Shown piece by piece: positions 44,345 through 54,607 of a stretch of 64,000 nt of DNA. The stretch covers positions 62,744,001 through 62,808,000 of the forward strand of contig CM114271.1 in NCBI GenBank assembly GCA_050084515.1, in the 5' to 3' direction. The stretch comes from Blasia pusilla (lineage: Eukaryota > Marchantiophyta > Marchantiopsida > Blasiales). The position numbers and the translations under genes were made by a program. Each line of letters starts with the position of its first letter. The first letter of the stretch is position 1. The notes under the pieces are model-generated. The model searched no databases and had not been told where the DNA came from. It saw nothing but the letters and a program-made list of their open reading frames with translations.

Positions 44345-45615
44345 ACATCTAGTCACCTTTCTTCCCTATATAGATCCTTTGATAGGAAGCTCATGCAGGT
44401 GTTTGGGGATCTTCTAGGACCCGGCTCCTTAGAGTGCCCCATGGGGGAGTTAGCTCGTAGACAGGCCTCTTGGCCGATTTCTTTTGGTGGAGTAGGTCTT
44501 CTCTCAACCGAGTTAGTGGCGCCCTCCGCTTTTTTAGGGAGTTGGGCCATAGTGGCTCCCCTCCTTTGCTCCCGATTTTTGGTTAGAGATAGACCGCTCC
44601 TTCTACACTACGTCTCCCAGGTCGAGGATGGCTCTTTCCCACTTCAGTCTTCACTCACAGCTTGTAGAGATTCCCTTCGAGTTGAGGCCCGAGCCGTTCT
44701 CCCCACTTTCTCCTCCTTAGTTACCTCCGGTCAGTCTGGGCTCCAATCTTCCTTGATGGAAGCCCACTTTGAGGCAGTTTTTAGAGGCACTATGTCTGAC
44801 GGGAATATCCCCATGGAGGTTAGGGCCCGTATTCGCTCTTGCTCCGGAAAGGGGGCAGGCTCATGGGTAGGCGCCCCCTTCTCCAGGCTTTCCGTATCGC
44901 ACCACTTACCTATACCACAGCGATGCGGTTCCGCTTGGGCCTCCCCCAACCATCGGTGGTTGGTTCGACACACTGCGAGTGTCGCCGGAGCCTGGATCCA
45001 CTTGGTGTGCATTTGGCACGCTGTCCAGTTGGGGGTGAGAGGATAGCCACTCACGATGCAGTGCGGGATATCATGTTCAGTATTGCTCGGGAGAGTGGCT
45101 TCCATGTGCAGAGAGAGAGGCACTACTCCATGCGGGATTCCCTCATTCGTGCCGATCTCTACATGACACGTGAGGCTGAGGTGGTTGTGGCGGACGTGGT
45201 AGTCACAGATCCTACGCGGGAGGCAGTGCGAGCCCAAGTGGTGGCCCAAGGGCGAATGCTACAAGGAGCGGCGGCGGCGGCGGCGGCGAAGAAGACACAT
45301 ATCTACAGTCGACTACACGAGGGACACATCTTCATCCCCCTGGCCATAGAGATGTATGGGGCTATGGGGGAGAGGTTCGACTCGTTCCTTACGGACTGCG
45401 CCCATCATCTCCACTCGAGAAATGGGTTGTCCTTAGCTCGCGATTCAGATTGTAGGCAGCGGGTCTCCATAGCGTTGCAGCGTGCCCAGGCTAATGGGAT
45501 TTTGCGGCGGGCTCAGGCTGTGGGAGACGCCGGCGCTAGAGGCCCACTTAGTAGTAGTCATAGCTCTCTTGTTGTTGCTGATATTGTCTCTGCTGTTGGT
45601 GAGTTTCGTCGTTAG
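44345..45615 (+). pseudogene. Non-LTR ORF: thumb, CCHC and restriction-like endonuclease
   Basis: 44,393-44,830 continues with GELARRQASWPISFGGVGLL and LVAPSAFLGSWAI, as after the RT thumb in this group. After a frameshift near 44,850 the frame 44,839-45,612 carries MRFRLGLPQP, the zinc motif CECRRSLDPLGVHLARC and GGERIATHDAVRDIMFSIAR. RADLYMTREAEVVVADVVV follows, with aspartates fitting the PD-(D/E)xK endonuclease. A poly-Ala run (GGCGGCGGCG, ~45,270) precedes KKTHIYSRLHEGHIFIPLAI. This domain would nick the target DNA for primed reverse transcription. The endonuclease part is open and looks less decayed than the rest. Confidence 0.75.
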
Positions 45616-45839
45616 GGGGGGGAATGCCCCCTTCTTTCTTTTCTGGTCCTGTTGTGGCCTTCAGGTTTTGACTCTTTGAGTCCCCCTCTTTTGTACTTCC
45701 GATGGGTTTTCCATCACTCGTTTTTATCGAAGTGCATCTTTATTTCGATATGGTGGACTTTCCCGGGAACACCGGTTGTCTTCGCAGAAAACGACGATAC
45801 TCAAGACCGACATCTTCGATTGGTAAGTTGGTAACTCCG

Positions 45840-47649
45840 TCAAAAGTCTTGTGTAATTCGTCATTTAAACTTAAAAGTGTACAAATGGCCACTTATATCA
45901 CATTTAAATCTTTGCACAAACCCACTTGTGGGCTTCCTAAACGGGATTTATTTATTTCTTCCTACGTTCCATTCTTGTTTAATCTCGGATTCAACAACTA
46001 CTTTGAAATTTGGAAAAAAAATTAGAAAATTTCATAAAATTAAATGAAGTGTAACTAAATGATTTTTTTTTTTTTTTAAAAAAAATTCTACAAACTGAGC
46101 AACTCACTTCTTTTGAGAAAACATGAAAGATGGTCAAGCGAAACAGATAAGAAAGAATCATACGAATACAAAAATAGACGAGGGATAGAGAAAAAAAGAA
46201 AAGGAAAAAGAAAATATATACAGTACCCAACTGAACACAATATATAAATGCATTTACCAGAGAAAAACCGTAGGAAAAGAAAAGAACGACGATTGGCCGA
46301 AAAGTTAAATAATCGTAGACGCAGAATGTCGTCCCCACAACAATCTCCACACGCATAGGTCTTTCTTGGGATAGGTAGGTTTTGGGGACGCCGTATGTAG
46401 TTAGGCTCGTTCCCAGAGTCCCAGCCACCACCTCAGTGGAATGGTAGAATGATGAGCTTGTGTGCGGCCGCGATAGTGAATCGGCGTGGATTCCGAGATA
46501 AGCGGAATCTCTGTTTACGTTGTTGTTTTAGAGTAAGAAAAGGCCTCCCACCCCACGGGCGGGCAATTGGACGCCCGTGATTTGAGTCATGGCTGAAGAA
46601 GCGCCCGCTTGAGTAAGGAGTGTCAACCCGATCTTCGGATCGTTATCACCATCACAGTAATGCTGCCATGTCACGTCACGATGTGTGTCATCAGTCAACT
46701 CCCACTTGAGTAGAGCATATAGCGAAAAATGGCTATGTTGCGAACACATGGTTCACGCAGGGCGACAAAGTTAGGAACCATTTTCTATTTTCTAATCATT
46801 AGGTGTTGGTGCACAGTTTAAAAAACTTTACCCTTTCTTTTCATTAAAGTTTTGGTGTTAGTGCATCCCATACATGCTCGGACAGGTTGTTTAGACTCAC
46901 CGATTTTTCACTGGAAAACTTTCAACGTAGTCGCCACTCTCGCCGGTTTCTTTCAATTTAACAGAGAAAACCAGTTTTCACCTCATAAATTTGACTAAAC
47001 TCTCAGATTTGAATATGAAATCAACCGGTTGCGACAAAGGGATGTGAAATTATAAGGACCAACTTCTCATAATTTTCTTTTAAGGAAATTCAAAATTGAT
47101 TCAGCGTGGAGTTTCTAGTCAAAACTTCATGTGGATTTGAATTAAGTCTATCAAGTATGTGGCCCTTTGAGGGGGTGGGAGAGAAAATAATTAGCAAACA
47201 CATGTGGAGGACATATGGATAGTCTAGATGGAGAGGAAAAAAAAAAAAGGAGTGTGTGTAGGACCGTAATTACCTAAATACCATTTTGAAATAATAATTC
47301 TCAATCAAATATTTTTATTTTTTAAGAAAAAATTAATACATGAAAAAAAAATTAAGATTCTTGGAAAGTCATGAATGTATACAATTATGATACCCCTTGT
47401 ATCCTTGTTTAGGGGGATAAGAAATCACATTTTCCTCATTAAATTTAATTTAAAAATGTATGTGAATCATTTTTCAAGTTATTCCATTTTCTTTCATGAA
47501 ATCTGTTAATAAGAAAAAATACAAGATTTTTTCTTTCAAAAAAAATTTAAATAATGATAAACATAATGTAGAGACATAGGCATAGTCTCATAAAATTCTC
47601 TTAAATGTTAAGGAAAGCTATGAACTATTTTTTACGAATTTATGTATTT
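45840..47649. other. Spacer without recognised features
   Basis: No gene recognised. There is an A/T run at 46,060-46,085. A GC-richer island at 46,430-46,760 has no coding signal. 46,800-47,640 is AT-rich. Confidence 0.4.
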
Positions 47650-47816
47650 GATACTTCCCATGGTTACACCAATACAGACAAGTCCATCCCTAAGAGGTAC
47701 ATATACAGACATGAATTGCAAGAGATGGGCCCTAAACTTTTTTTTCTTGCGGTGGGAGGGAAGACGAGTAGTAATTGGTAATGTTGCACGAAAAAAGACA
47801 TGTCTGTCCATGGGAT

Positions 47817-48478
47817 TGTCGTGTGCATACACATTGCTACATAACATACATCGTTGTCGACAAACATACACACAAACACGCACGATCCCATTCTTATTCA
47901 TGGCATCCAGACAACAAGACAAGAAGTACCAAAATATCTCCAATAAATCAAGATCCAATCCCTCTCAATACCATAGCTCTCAAATGTGTGCACTCTCACA
48001 CGTCTCTCTCAGTGTCAAACCAAACCCACTCCCCTAATAAAACACTTGGATCACACACGCAAGGCAAGCAAGACCATAGCTCCGCCGCCTCATGCCAAGA
48101 GGTTCAACAAAAGAGAATGAACTCTCAACCTCTCTCTCCTTGAGGTATACCCCTCCCCTCTCCCGAGCTCTCTCCATCGTAACCTATGCTCCCAAGTTAC
48201 CACCTTGGATCTTGACCTGATATAGAAGGTCAAGGGACACTTCCCAAAATAGAAAGTAAACCATATACTCAAAATGCTACTTACCTAAAATAGCAAGTTC
48301 CTCAATATGGCTCCAAATGAGCCGAAACGAAAGGGAAACCTGCTCTCTCAAGTTTCCCGGGACCTCAGCATCTCATCCTCGAACTCCTGAGTTCATCTTA
48401 GAACTCATGAGCATGTCCTCCTCTACTCGCAAAGGTGCTCTATCAGATCTCTTTGATCTATCCTAAAAAGTCGTGACA
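47817..48478 (-). repeat. 3' LTR of the second Ty3/gypsy copy
   Basis: 662 bp, minus strand start TGTCACGACTTTTTAGG and end CACACGACA. It is homologous to 40,105-40,746. It is preceded, in element order, by two bases (GC) and the extra tail copy. Confidence 0.85.
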
Positions 48479-48480
48479 GC

Positions 48481-48607
48481 TGTCGTACGCATACACATCG
48501 CTACACAACATATATCACTGTCAACAAACATACACACAAATATGCACGATCCCATGCTAACTCATGGCGTCCAAAAAACGAGACAAGAAGTACCAAAATA
48601 TCTCCAA
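48481..48607 (-). repeat. Extra LTR-tail copy, second element
   Basis: Minus-strand TGGAGATATTTTGGTACTTC to CGTACGACA, homologous to 39,976-40,102 and to the end of the 3' LTR. It is next to the polypurine-like CAAGGGGGCGAT at 48,608-48,620. Confidence 0.8.
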
Positions 48608-48801
48608 TCGCCCCCTTGGTTGGTGGTTAGGTCCCAACAACTCTATCCCTACCTACCATAACATATATCTCTCGGACGCTAAGACCAAGAAGGCCGGGTG
48701 CTCATGTGACCCCATCGTTAGTCACCTTCTTGTCATCCATGTCACAAACACAAGTCGAAATGTAGAACTACCTACGCTATGTACATCTGGGACACATCCA
48801 T

Positions 48802-49312
48802 TTGTTTTTAAATGCTTGTGCTAATTGTATCGGACATGCCACAAGCAGAGGATGATCAAGATTTCATGGAATACTTTCCTGCACACGTGAGAATGTACTT
48901 ATCTGTGAGATTTTGTGAAGCATGCACAATCACGAAGTGTAGTAACTCATCATGTATACTCACTAACAAAAGCTACGGAGCGTAGTTACATGAGTGCATT
49001 TACTTCTGCAGTCTGCCATTATGCAACTTGGTGCCCATGCTACATGCAACTCCTTGCCGAGTAATTTTCTATGCCGAGTAACTGCAACGTTCTTCATTGC
49101 ATGTAACCACTTGGCGATATCCACCTCTTTGCAACACTTTGTCAAAACCCACGCTACTGGGATCCGGTTGTGGAACTGATCATATACCATGACGGTGTAC
49201 AACGGAAACTTAGCAAACAATACAATTGCAATATTAGACACTGACATTGCCAGAAGTGAATGAAATAATTTTGAACGACATTCCAACTTTAATGACAACG
49301 TGAAAGACTGAA
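48802..49312 (-). pseudogene. Captured fragment of a MULE/SWIM-type gene inside the Ty3/gypsy copy
   Basis: The minus-strand frame 48,963-49,397 starts in gypsy sequence (VVMHGVAAELDPRRGEAEKQ) and runs into unrelated protein sequence at about 49,312: FPLYTVMVYDQFHNRIPVAW, then VDIAKWLHAMKNVAVTRH and VAWAPSCIMADCRSK. This fits the catalytic fold of MULE transposases and of plant SWIM-zinc-finger proteins derived from them. After a stop, ILCLWHVR, which normally follows closely, is found ~110 bp further on. The gap has a GTGAGTAT start and a GTGTGCAG end and may be an unspliced intron. Sequence resumes as gypsy 3' end at 48,801. Confidence 0.6.
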
Positions 49313-50930
49313 GAAGCTTGGTCTGCTTCTCGGCTTCCCCTCGCCGTGGATCCAACTCTGCGGCTACTCCATGCATCACAACTGCGGCGGCCTTCATCTA
49401 GGCAACCCGCACATCCAACCAGGATCCTCCATATCTCTGGTTGCTCTATATGATGTCGATGCCACGGATCCGGAATCGAGTAACCTCAATGCCATAGCGG
49501 CAATATGCTCCTGTAGTTGCTGTATATGAGCAACCATCCCAACCTCATGCCCGACGTCTCCCTCAATGCATCTAAGTGGTGGGACTCTACCTCCCCCTCG
49601 GGCAACTCCACCATTCTTTTGGGCAACTCCAGCTCCTTGTCCCCCAACGGGACCACCTGGTGCATGACCTCTAGGCCCATCCGGACCAGCTACTCGCTCT
49701 AGTGCCCTCTCTAGCCCTCAATCTGGACGTAACTGAGGGTGTAAACTGAAACACCCGGCGTGTGTGTGATCATACCTCTGACAATAGTCACATTGATAAC
49801 CTCCTAGTGCAACACCATCTCCTCCGCCATGCTGAGGCACACGTCCATGACGCTGATGAATGCAATCGCGCTGATGGTGGGCTCCACCATATGATCAACA
49901 AGTAATCATAGGCGGTTGCTACTGAGCCGCAAATGAAGGTGCAGGTCTCTGTGGCACGGCCTCTCGGTATCCTCTCGAACCTCGTGGTGCCATAGTCAAC
50001 CTATCTCGGAGTTCACGTTGTTGCACTGGTGCTGCAGGCAATCGTGACTGATCTTGCCCAAAACCATGGTGGATAGGCTCTCCTCCGCCATGTTGCGCTC
50101 AATATTCTCGGCAATCCTAAGAACATCTCTCGACGTAGGGGAGATTTTCATAAGAAGCACCCCCTCCCACACCCATGTGCGTAGGGTCCGCTCCAGCATT
50201 GCATACCATGACTAGATAGCCTGAGCTTTTGTCACCCCTTGAGTGACGTTCATCAACCAGCGCAAGTGAGTATAAGCCTCACGCAAACTCTCACCCGGGC
50301 GCCTCTGGAAGTCGTGGATGCTCCGCAACTTCTCTGTCCGCACCCCCTGGTAGCTCACCCTCAACTCAGCGAAGAACTCAACCACGGGGTTGAACTTGGG
50401 ACGAATTCGAGTGGACGAGGCAATTTTCTCCAGTGCGAGTCACCCCATCTACAATATCACTGATGGAGGAACCCTATCCAGGAAACGGCTCAGTCCATGA
50501 CACATAAAGTGGGTCATAGCAAAGTTGTCATGCCTCAATCTCCTGGGCATATCTGTGGGAGAACTCATGGTAATCGTCCATGGGCGCCTCCTCTAAATGA
50601 TGGAACATACCGTTCCATGTTGTAAACGGACTGAACTCTCTAGAGTTTGTAGCCCGCTGTGAGTCACACCAACTCCTAAACTCCGCAATGAATCCGTGTA
50701 GCTCTATAGTGCCTATAGCACCCAAAAACCTACGCGGTCCTCTACCTCGCTCATCCATCTCGTACGCCCAACAGGTAGGACCATTCAATGTGTACGGTGG
50801 ATCACTAACACACTCCTCTACACGGTTCCCCTCGACTAAAGATGACACAAAAGGAGATCGAGGTGGTCTCTTATGTGGAGACCCTTGAAACCTCGCACCA
50901 CTCCGGGTAAACCCTCCAGAGCTACTCTCA
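49313..50930 (-). pseudogene. Gag region of the second Ty3/gypsy copy, broken
   Basis: The minus-strand frame 50,528-50,848 encodes SLVEGNRVEECVSDPPYTLN and EMDERGRGPRRFLGAIGTIE, matching Gag at 32,770-33,070. 49,996-50,199 gives MLERTLRTWVWEGVLLMKIS. Zinc-knuckle sequence is recognisable between 49,730 and 49,930. The alignment with the complete copy stops at a position equivalent to ~34,290, just before the protease. Stops and frame changes throughout. Confidence 0.8.
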
Positions 50931-53655
50931 AGTCCACTACCTCGCCTCTCAAAGTCTCGAAAGGGCGCCTGATGGTCCTCATGCCCCTCTCACACGATCA
51001 CTCTCAATCTCGTGAGTAATCCCTCAATCACTCAAACTAAACATGTGGCACTCAATCTACACTCTCTCATTGAGACCTGTGTTGTGCGGCAACAAGCAGC
51101 GTGGTCCGACAAATCAACTGATCTATCGTCTCATCGTCAAACCATCCTCAAATCTGGACATCCCACACAGGTCTATGTCACCTATTATCGATGCTCTCAA
51201 CATGAGCACGAAACCCAATATCCCAAATAACTTCCCAATACCTGAAAATCCCTAACACATGAAGGGAAAAAAGACTCGAATGGGTAACCTGACAATAAAT
51301 GTCGATGTCGCTCCTCAGCGACTGCAAATCTCAACCCCAACTTGGTTGTAAAGACAACTCCTCCAAATAGCATGTCGTACTCCCCTGGTACTGACGATGC
51401 TCAAATCTCCTCGATGTGCAGTGAAGGTCCAGTGGTCCGGTGCGGCACAAAACGGCTACAAACTGCACGGCACTCGGGAATGGGGTGAGACACTCGGCGG
51501 CATACCCTCCTCAATCAGCAATACACACGCTCTGCTCCTTAGTGAAAGAGCAACTCTGCGATTGAGATGGTGCGATGCGGCCACGAGCAGCATGGCGGGG
51601 CAATCGGTGGCACGTTGCAGCTACGGGCGTCACGCACGATACTCGATCATCATCAAGCGGCTACCAATCACAACATAGCCTCATGAAATGAAAAATCAAA
51701 CACTATAACCCGAGGTCATCTCCCATCACTGGTTGATGACAAAATTGCAATGATGGTGGCGGCCAAAACAAAGTACGTGGTGGCGACGCAAGTCAAAAAA
51801 TCAACGATCATCGTGGAAGACCCTCCACTCCGTAATGGCTGCAATGGCAACCAAGGGTGGACAGCGGCCGAACACGGCTTTGAGCAATGCTAGGTGGCAG
51901 CGGCGGTCGACGATGGACAGTGGACGGTGGACAATTAATAGTGACGGTTGACCATCGATGGTGATTTTTTACCATCAGCGGTGGACCGTTGATGATGACT
52001 ATGACGGCGACGGCCACCGCCGGCGCAGCGGCTGGTTTAGGGTTTGAACAATTTAACCCTAAAAATTTCCTAGCAATGACAGTTTTGCAAGATTGACCAT
52101 ATATTTTTTCTCGCAACTAAAAATTGTGCACTGTGTATTGCACAGCGTGCACAGCTTCACGATCTACGACAAAGTCAAAAAATATTTTGAATTGAACTTT
52201 CGAGCAAAAACTGACGAGGACTGTCATAAAGCCCAACGTCTCTTTCTTCGACACAAAATTTGGTAGCGCTTCCGCGCTGATTTCTCTCAACAAAAATGTA
52301 AAACCTGTGAAAACACAAATCAACAAGCTATAAGGTGATCCCGAGAGCACCGACATCTTGGGAACGGGAGGGGGGAGATGAGGCAACCGATTCCAATAGG
52401 AGATAGGGCTTTGGGATGAGGGCTGAAGTATAGATGTTGCTAAGAGGCACCTCCCTTGGTTTGAGTTGTTGGGTCAGAGCTCCTTCACTTGCAAGTTCTT
52501 AGGGCCTTATCTCATGGCCTTGATTCTTGGGGTTGTCCGGCTGAAATCGTCGGCTGGCCGGTTGCTATCAGTCGGTTCCAAGTTGAATACTCGGCCTAAA
52601 ACCGCCTCCCTCTAGTCACTCTACCGAATTTTCCCCTCACTCACTCTCCAAAGGCAATAATCGCGGGGTCATACTTCTTGCACCCAAAATTTGTGGGCGC
52701 AAGGAATGTGGCGACCTCGTCGAATTTTTATGACTCTGGCTACAAATAGAAAACTTTGGGTCGTAGGATGAAGTTGATCTAGTCTAACGGCCAGCGTTGG
52801 CGAGCGACGCTGGCCCATGGAATAAGACCCTTAGGGCCGGATCATATTGGCTCTTCATAGAGAAGAGACAATGCATGGCCATTTTTGGGAATGAAATTTG
52901 ACATATAATAGTAATGTGCCATTATCCAAGAATAGCGGGTGATCGTTGACTCATCATTTCCCTTCTTCATTGAATTTAATTGCCTCCTCTCTAATTGAAT
53001 TCCCTCTCTTAAAGTGACTTGTGTCAACACCGTGATAACCCTTACAAGGTATGTGTTAACAATTCAAGAGTGTTTCTTTAACCTCATCCTCTTTTAATTA
53101 CATAGATGACGATGTACATTTTCTGTGTCCAAAAGTTTTGGGAAAAAAATTGGCAACTTGGAGATCTAATCACCATGGGATGGGGCCCTTAACAGAGCTC
53201 TTGTCACTTAGAAAGTCAAGTTGCCCGAAACCATTTTCCACGTATTGGTTACCCATCCCCACCTAGTTATCATTCATGACATGTCCTATCATCACGAGAT
53301 GGAAAATCTTTTCCGAGTTTGGATTCTAATTTTGTGGCTATAATTTTTTTAAATGGTTGAATTTATGACATTAACAATAGATGGGAGAAAAAATCCCTTT
53401 TCATGATATTTTTTCAATCTAATTTTGACAGTAGTGCAAGATAGCAAATCCGTGAACCAATCAGTATTATCAAAATATGGATTGATGTTTCCAACAATCA
53501 AGAAGGTTGTTGTGTTTTCTAAATCTATATTATTGAGGGAGGATATCTTCTTGAACACTTCTACGCTCAAGAAAATATTTTCATAGTAGGGGAAGCATGA
53601 TTATGGATCCTATGTAAAGTTGTACAATAATAGTATGTTACTTTATGTATACACA
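50931..53655 (-). other. Leader of the second Ty3/gypsy copy plus ~1.25 kb unexplained sequence
   Basis: 50,931-52,400 aligns with the leader at 31,180-32,690, including the GTGACGGTTGACCATCGATG-type repeats at 51,890-51,990. 52,410-53,655 has no match to the complete copy. It may be a leader variant lost there or a nested insertion whose ends I could not define. Confidence 0.55.
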
Positions 53656-54055
53656 TAAGGCAAGCAAGACCATAGCTCCGCCGCCTCATGCCAAGAGGTT
53701 CAACAAAGAGAGAATGAGCTCTCAAACTCTCTCTCCTTGAGGTATACCCCTCCTCTCTCCCGAGCTCTCTCCATCATAACCTATGCTCCCAAGTCACCAT
53801 CTTAGCTCTTGACCTGATGTAGAAGGACAAGGGCCACTTCCCAAAATAGAGATTTGACCATATACTCAAAATGGTACTTACCTAAAATAGTAAATTCCTC
53901 AATATGGCTCCAAAAGAGCCGAAACGAAGGAGAAACCTGCTCTCTCAGGTTTCCCCGGACTTCAGCAGGTCATCCTCAACCTCTTGAGCCTGTCTTCCTC
54001 TACTTGCAAAGGCGCTCTATCAGATCTCTTTGATCTATCCTAAAAAGTCGTGATA
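53656..54055 (-). repeat. 5' LTR fragment of the second Ty3/gypsy copy
   Basis: 400 bp matching the first part of the LTR body. On the minus strand it starts TATCACGACTTTTTAGG and is truncated inside the block CTATGGTCTTGCTTGCCTT. It is flanked by GGAT. Confidence 0.8.
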
Positions 54056-54607
54056 GGATAGACATGTGCATACAAGTCCAAACATGTCCACGGACATCCT
54101 TAGTAGGTCCCTCGCTTGGATTTTTTATACCCAAGTTACCCCTATGAGCACAAGACGAGGTCACGTGGGAAAGGGTGCAGGCTCGAATTAAGGCATCGAA
54201 CGGATGAGCGGGCATGAGCCCTTGTCCTGACCCGCATCAAGCCCATATATTTAGGATCTACGGGCCTATCGCATGCTAGTGCATGTCTTACGGGCTAGGT
54301 ATGGACCAGGCAGACTTAGGGTGGGCCACTCATGGGCTCGATGCAAGCCTTTGCGAATAAGGAATGGGATAGTGCAAGCTTTAAAACATGTGGCAAGAGC
54401 ATGCGATGGGTCACTACACTATGTAAGGGTTGGCCAAGCTCGAGTCTACATTGCAGACAAGGCATACCTGGATGCGGACCACGGGAACTTGGACCCGCAC
54501 GGCCATGTTCATCTTTGGAACGGACATAAGTCCACGGATATGGACATGTCTGTGTGCAACCTCAGAAGACAAATACATATTTATCCATATGCAACCTTGA
54601 TACTCCC

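Larger units (their letters stand above)
42560..45830 (+). mobile_element. Non-LTR retrotransposon with restriction-like endonuclease, internally deleted
   Basis: One coding region runs from a zinc-finger N-terminus (42,996) through an RT-related part to a C-terminal endonuclease domain ending at 45,615. No LTRs are present. A zinc finger at the front, RT in the middle and a CCHC plus PD-(D/E)xK-type domain at the end is the layout of the R2/NeSL/Utopia group. The RT active-site region is missing. A short 3' untranslated part follows to roughly 45,830; the exact ends are not visible. Boundaries are approximate. Confidence 0.75.
47817..54055 (-). mobile_element. Second copy of the methyltransferase Ty3/gypsy family, internally replaced
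   Basis: 6,239 bp on the minus strand, flanked by GGAT (47,813-47,816 and 54,056-54,059). In element order: 5' LTR fragment (53,656-54,055), ~1.25 kb of unrelated or unrecognised sequence (52,410-53,655), leader (50,950-52,400), Gag and zinc-knuckle region (49,313-50,930), a captured gene fragment (48,802-49,312), the last codons of the PHD ORF with the 3' untranslated region (48,608-48,801), the extra LTR tail and the 3' LTR. Protease, methyltransferase, RT and integrase are absent, so it would depend on a complete copy for movement. Confidence 0.82.
47660..54598 (+). mobile_element. Mutator-type MITE split by the second Ty3/gypsy copy
   Basis: The left part (47,660-47,816) starts ATGGTTACACCAATACAG. 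The right part (54,060-54,598) ends CATATGCAACCTT. Together they form one element of the GGACATGTCC family with a larger GC-rich interior. The flanks GATACTTCCC (47,650-47,659) and GATACTCCC (54,599-54,607) match with a one-base indel, fitting a ~9-bp duplication. The gypsy copy sits inside it, with its own GGAT duplication. Confidence 0.7.

Noticed and set aside
45991-46431. 146-codon minus-strand ORF with poly-Phe/Lys tracts
   Set aside because: Low-complexity frame over an A/T run with no domain.
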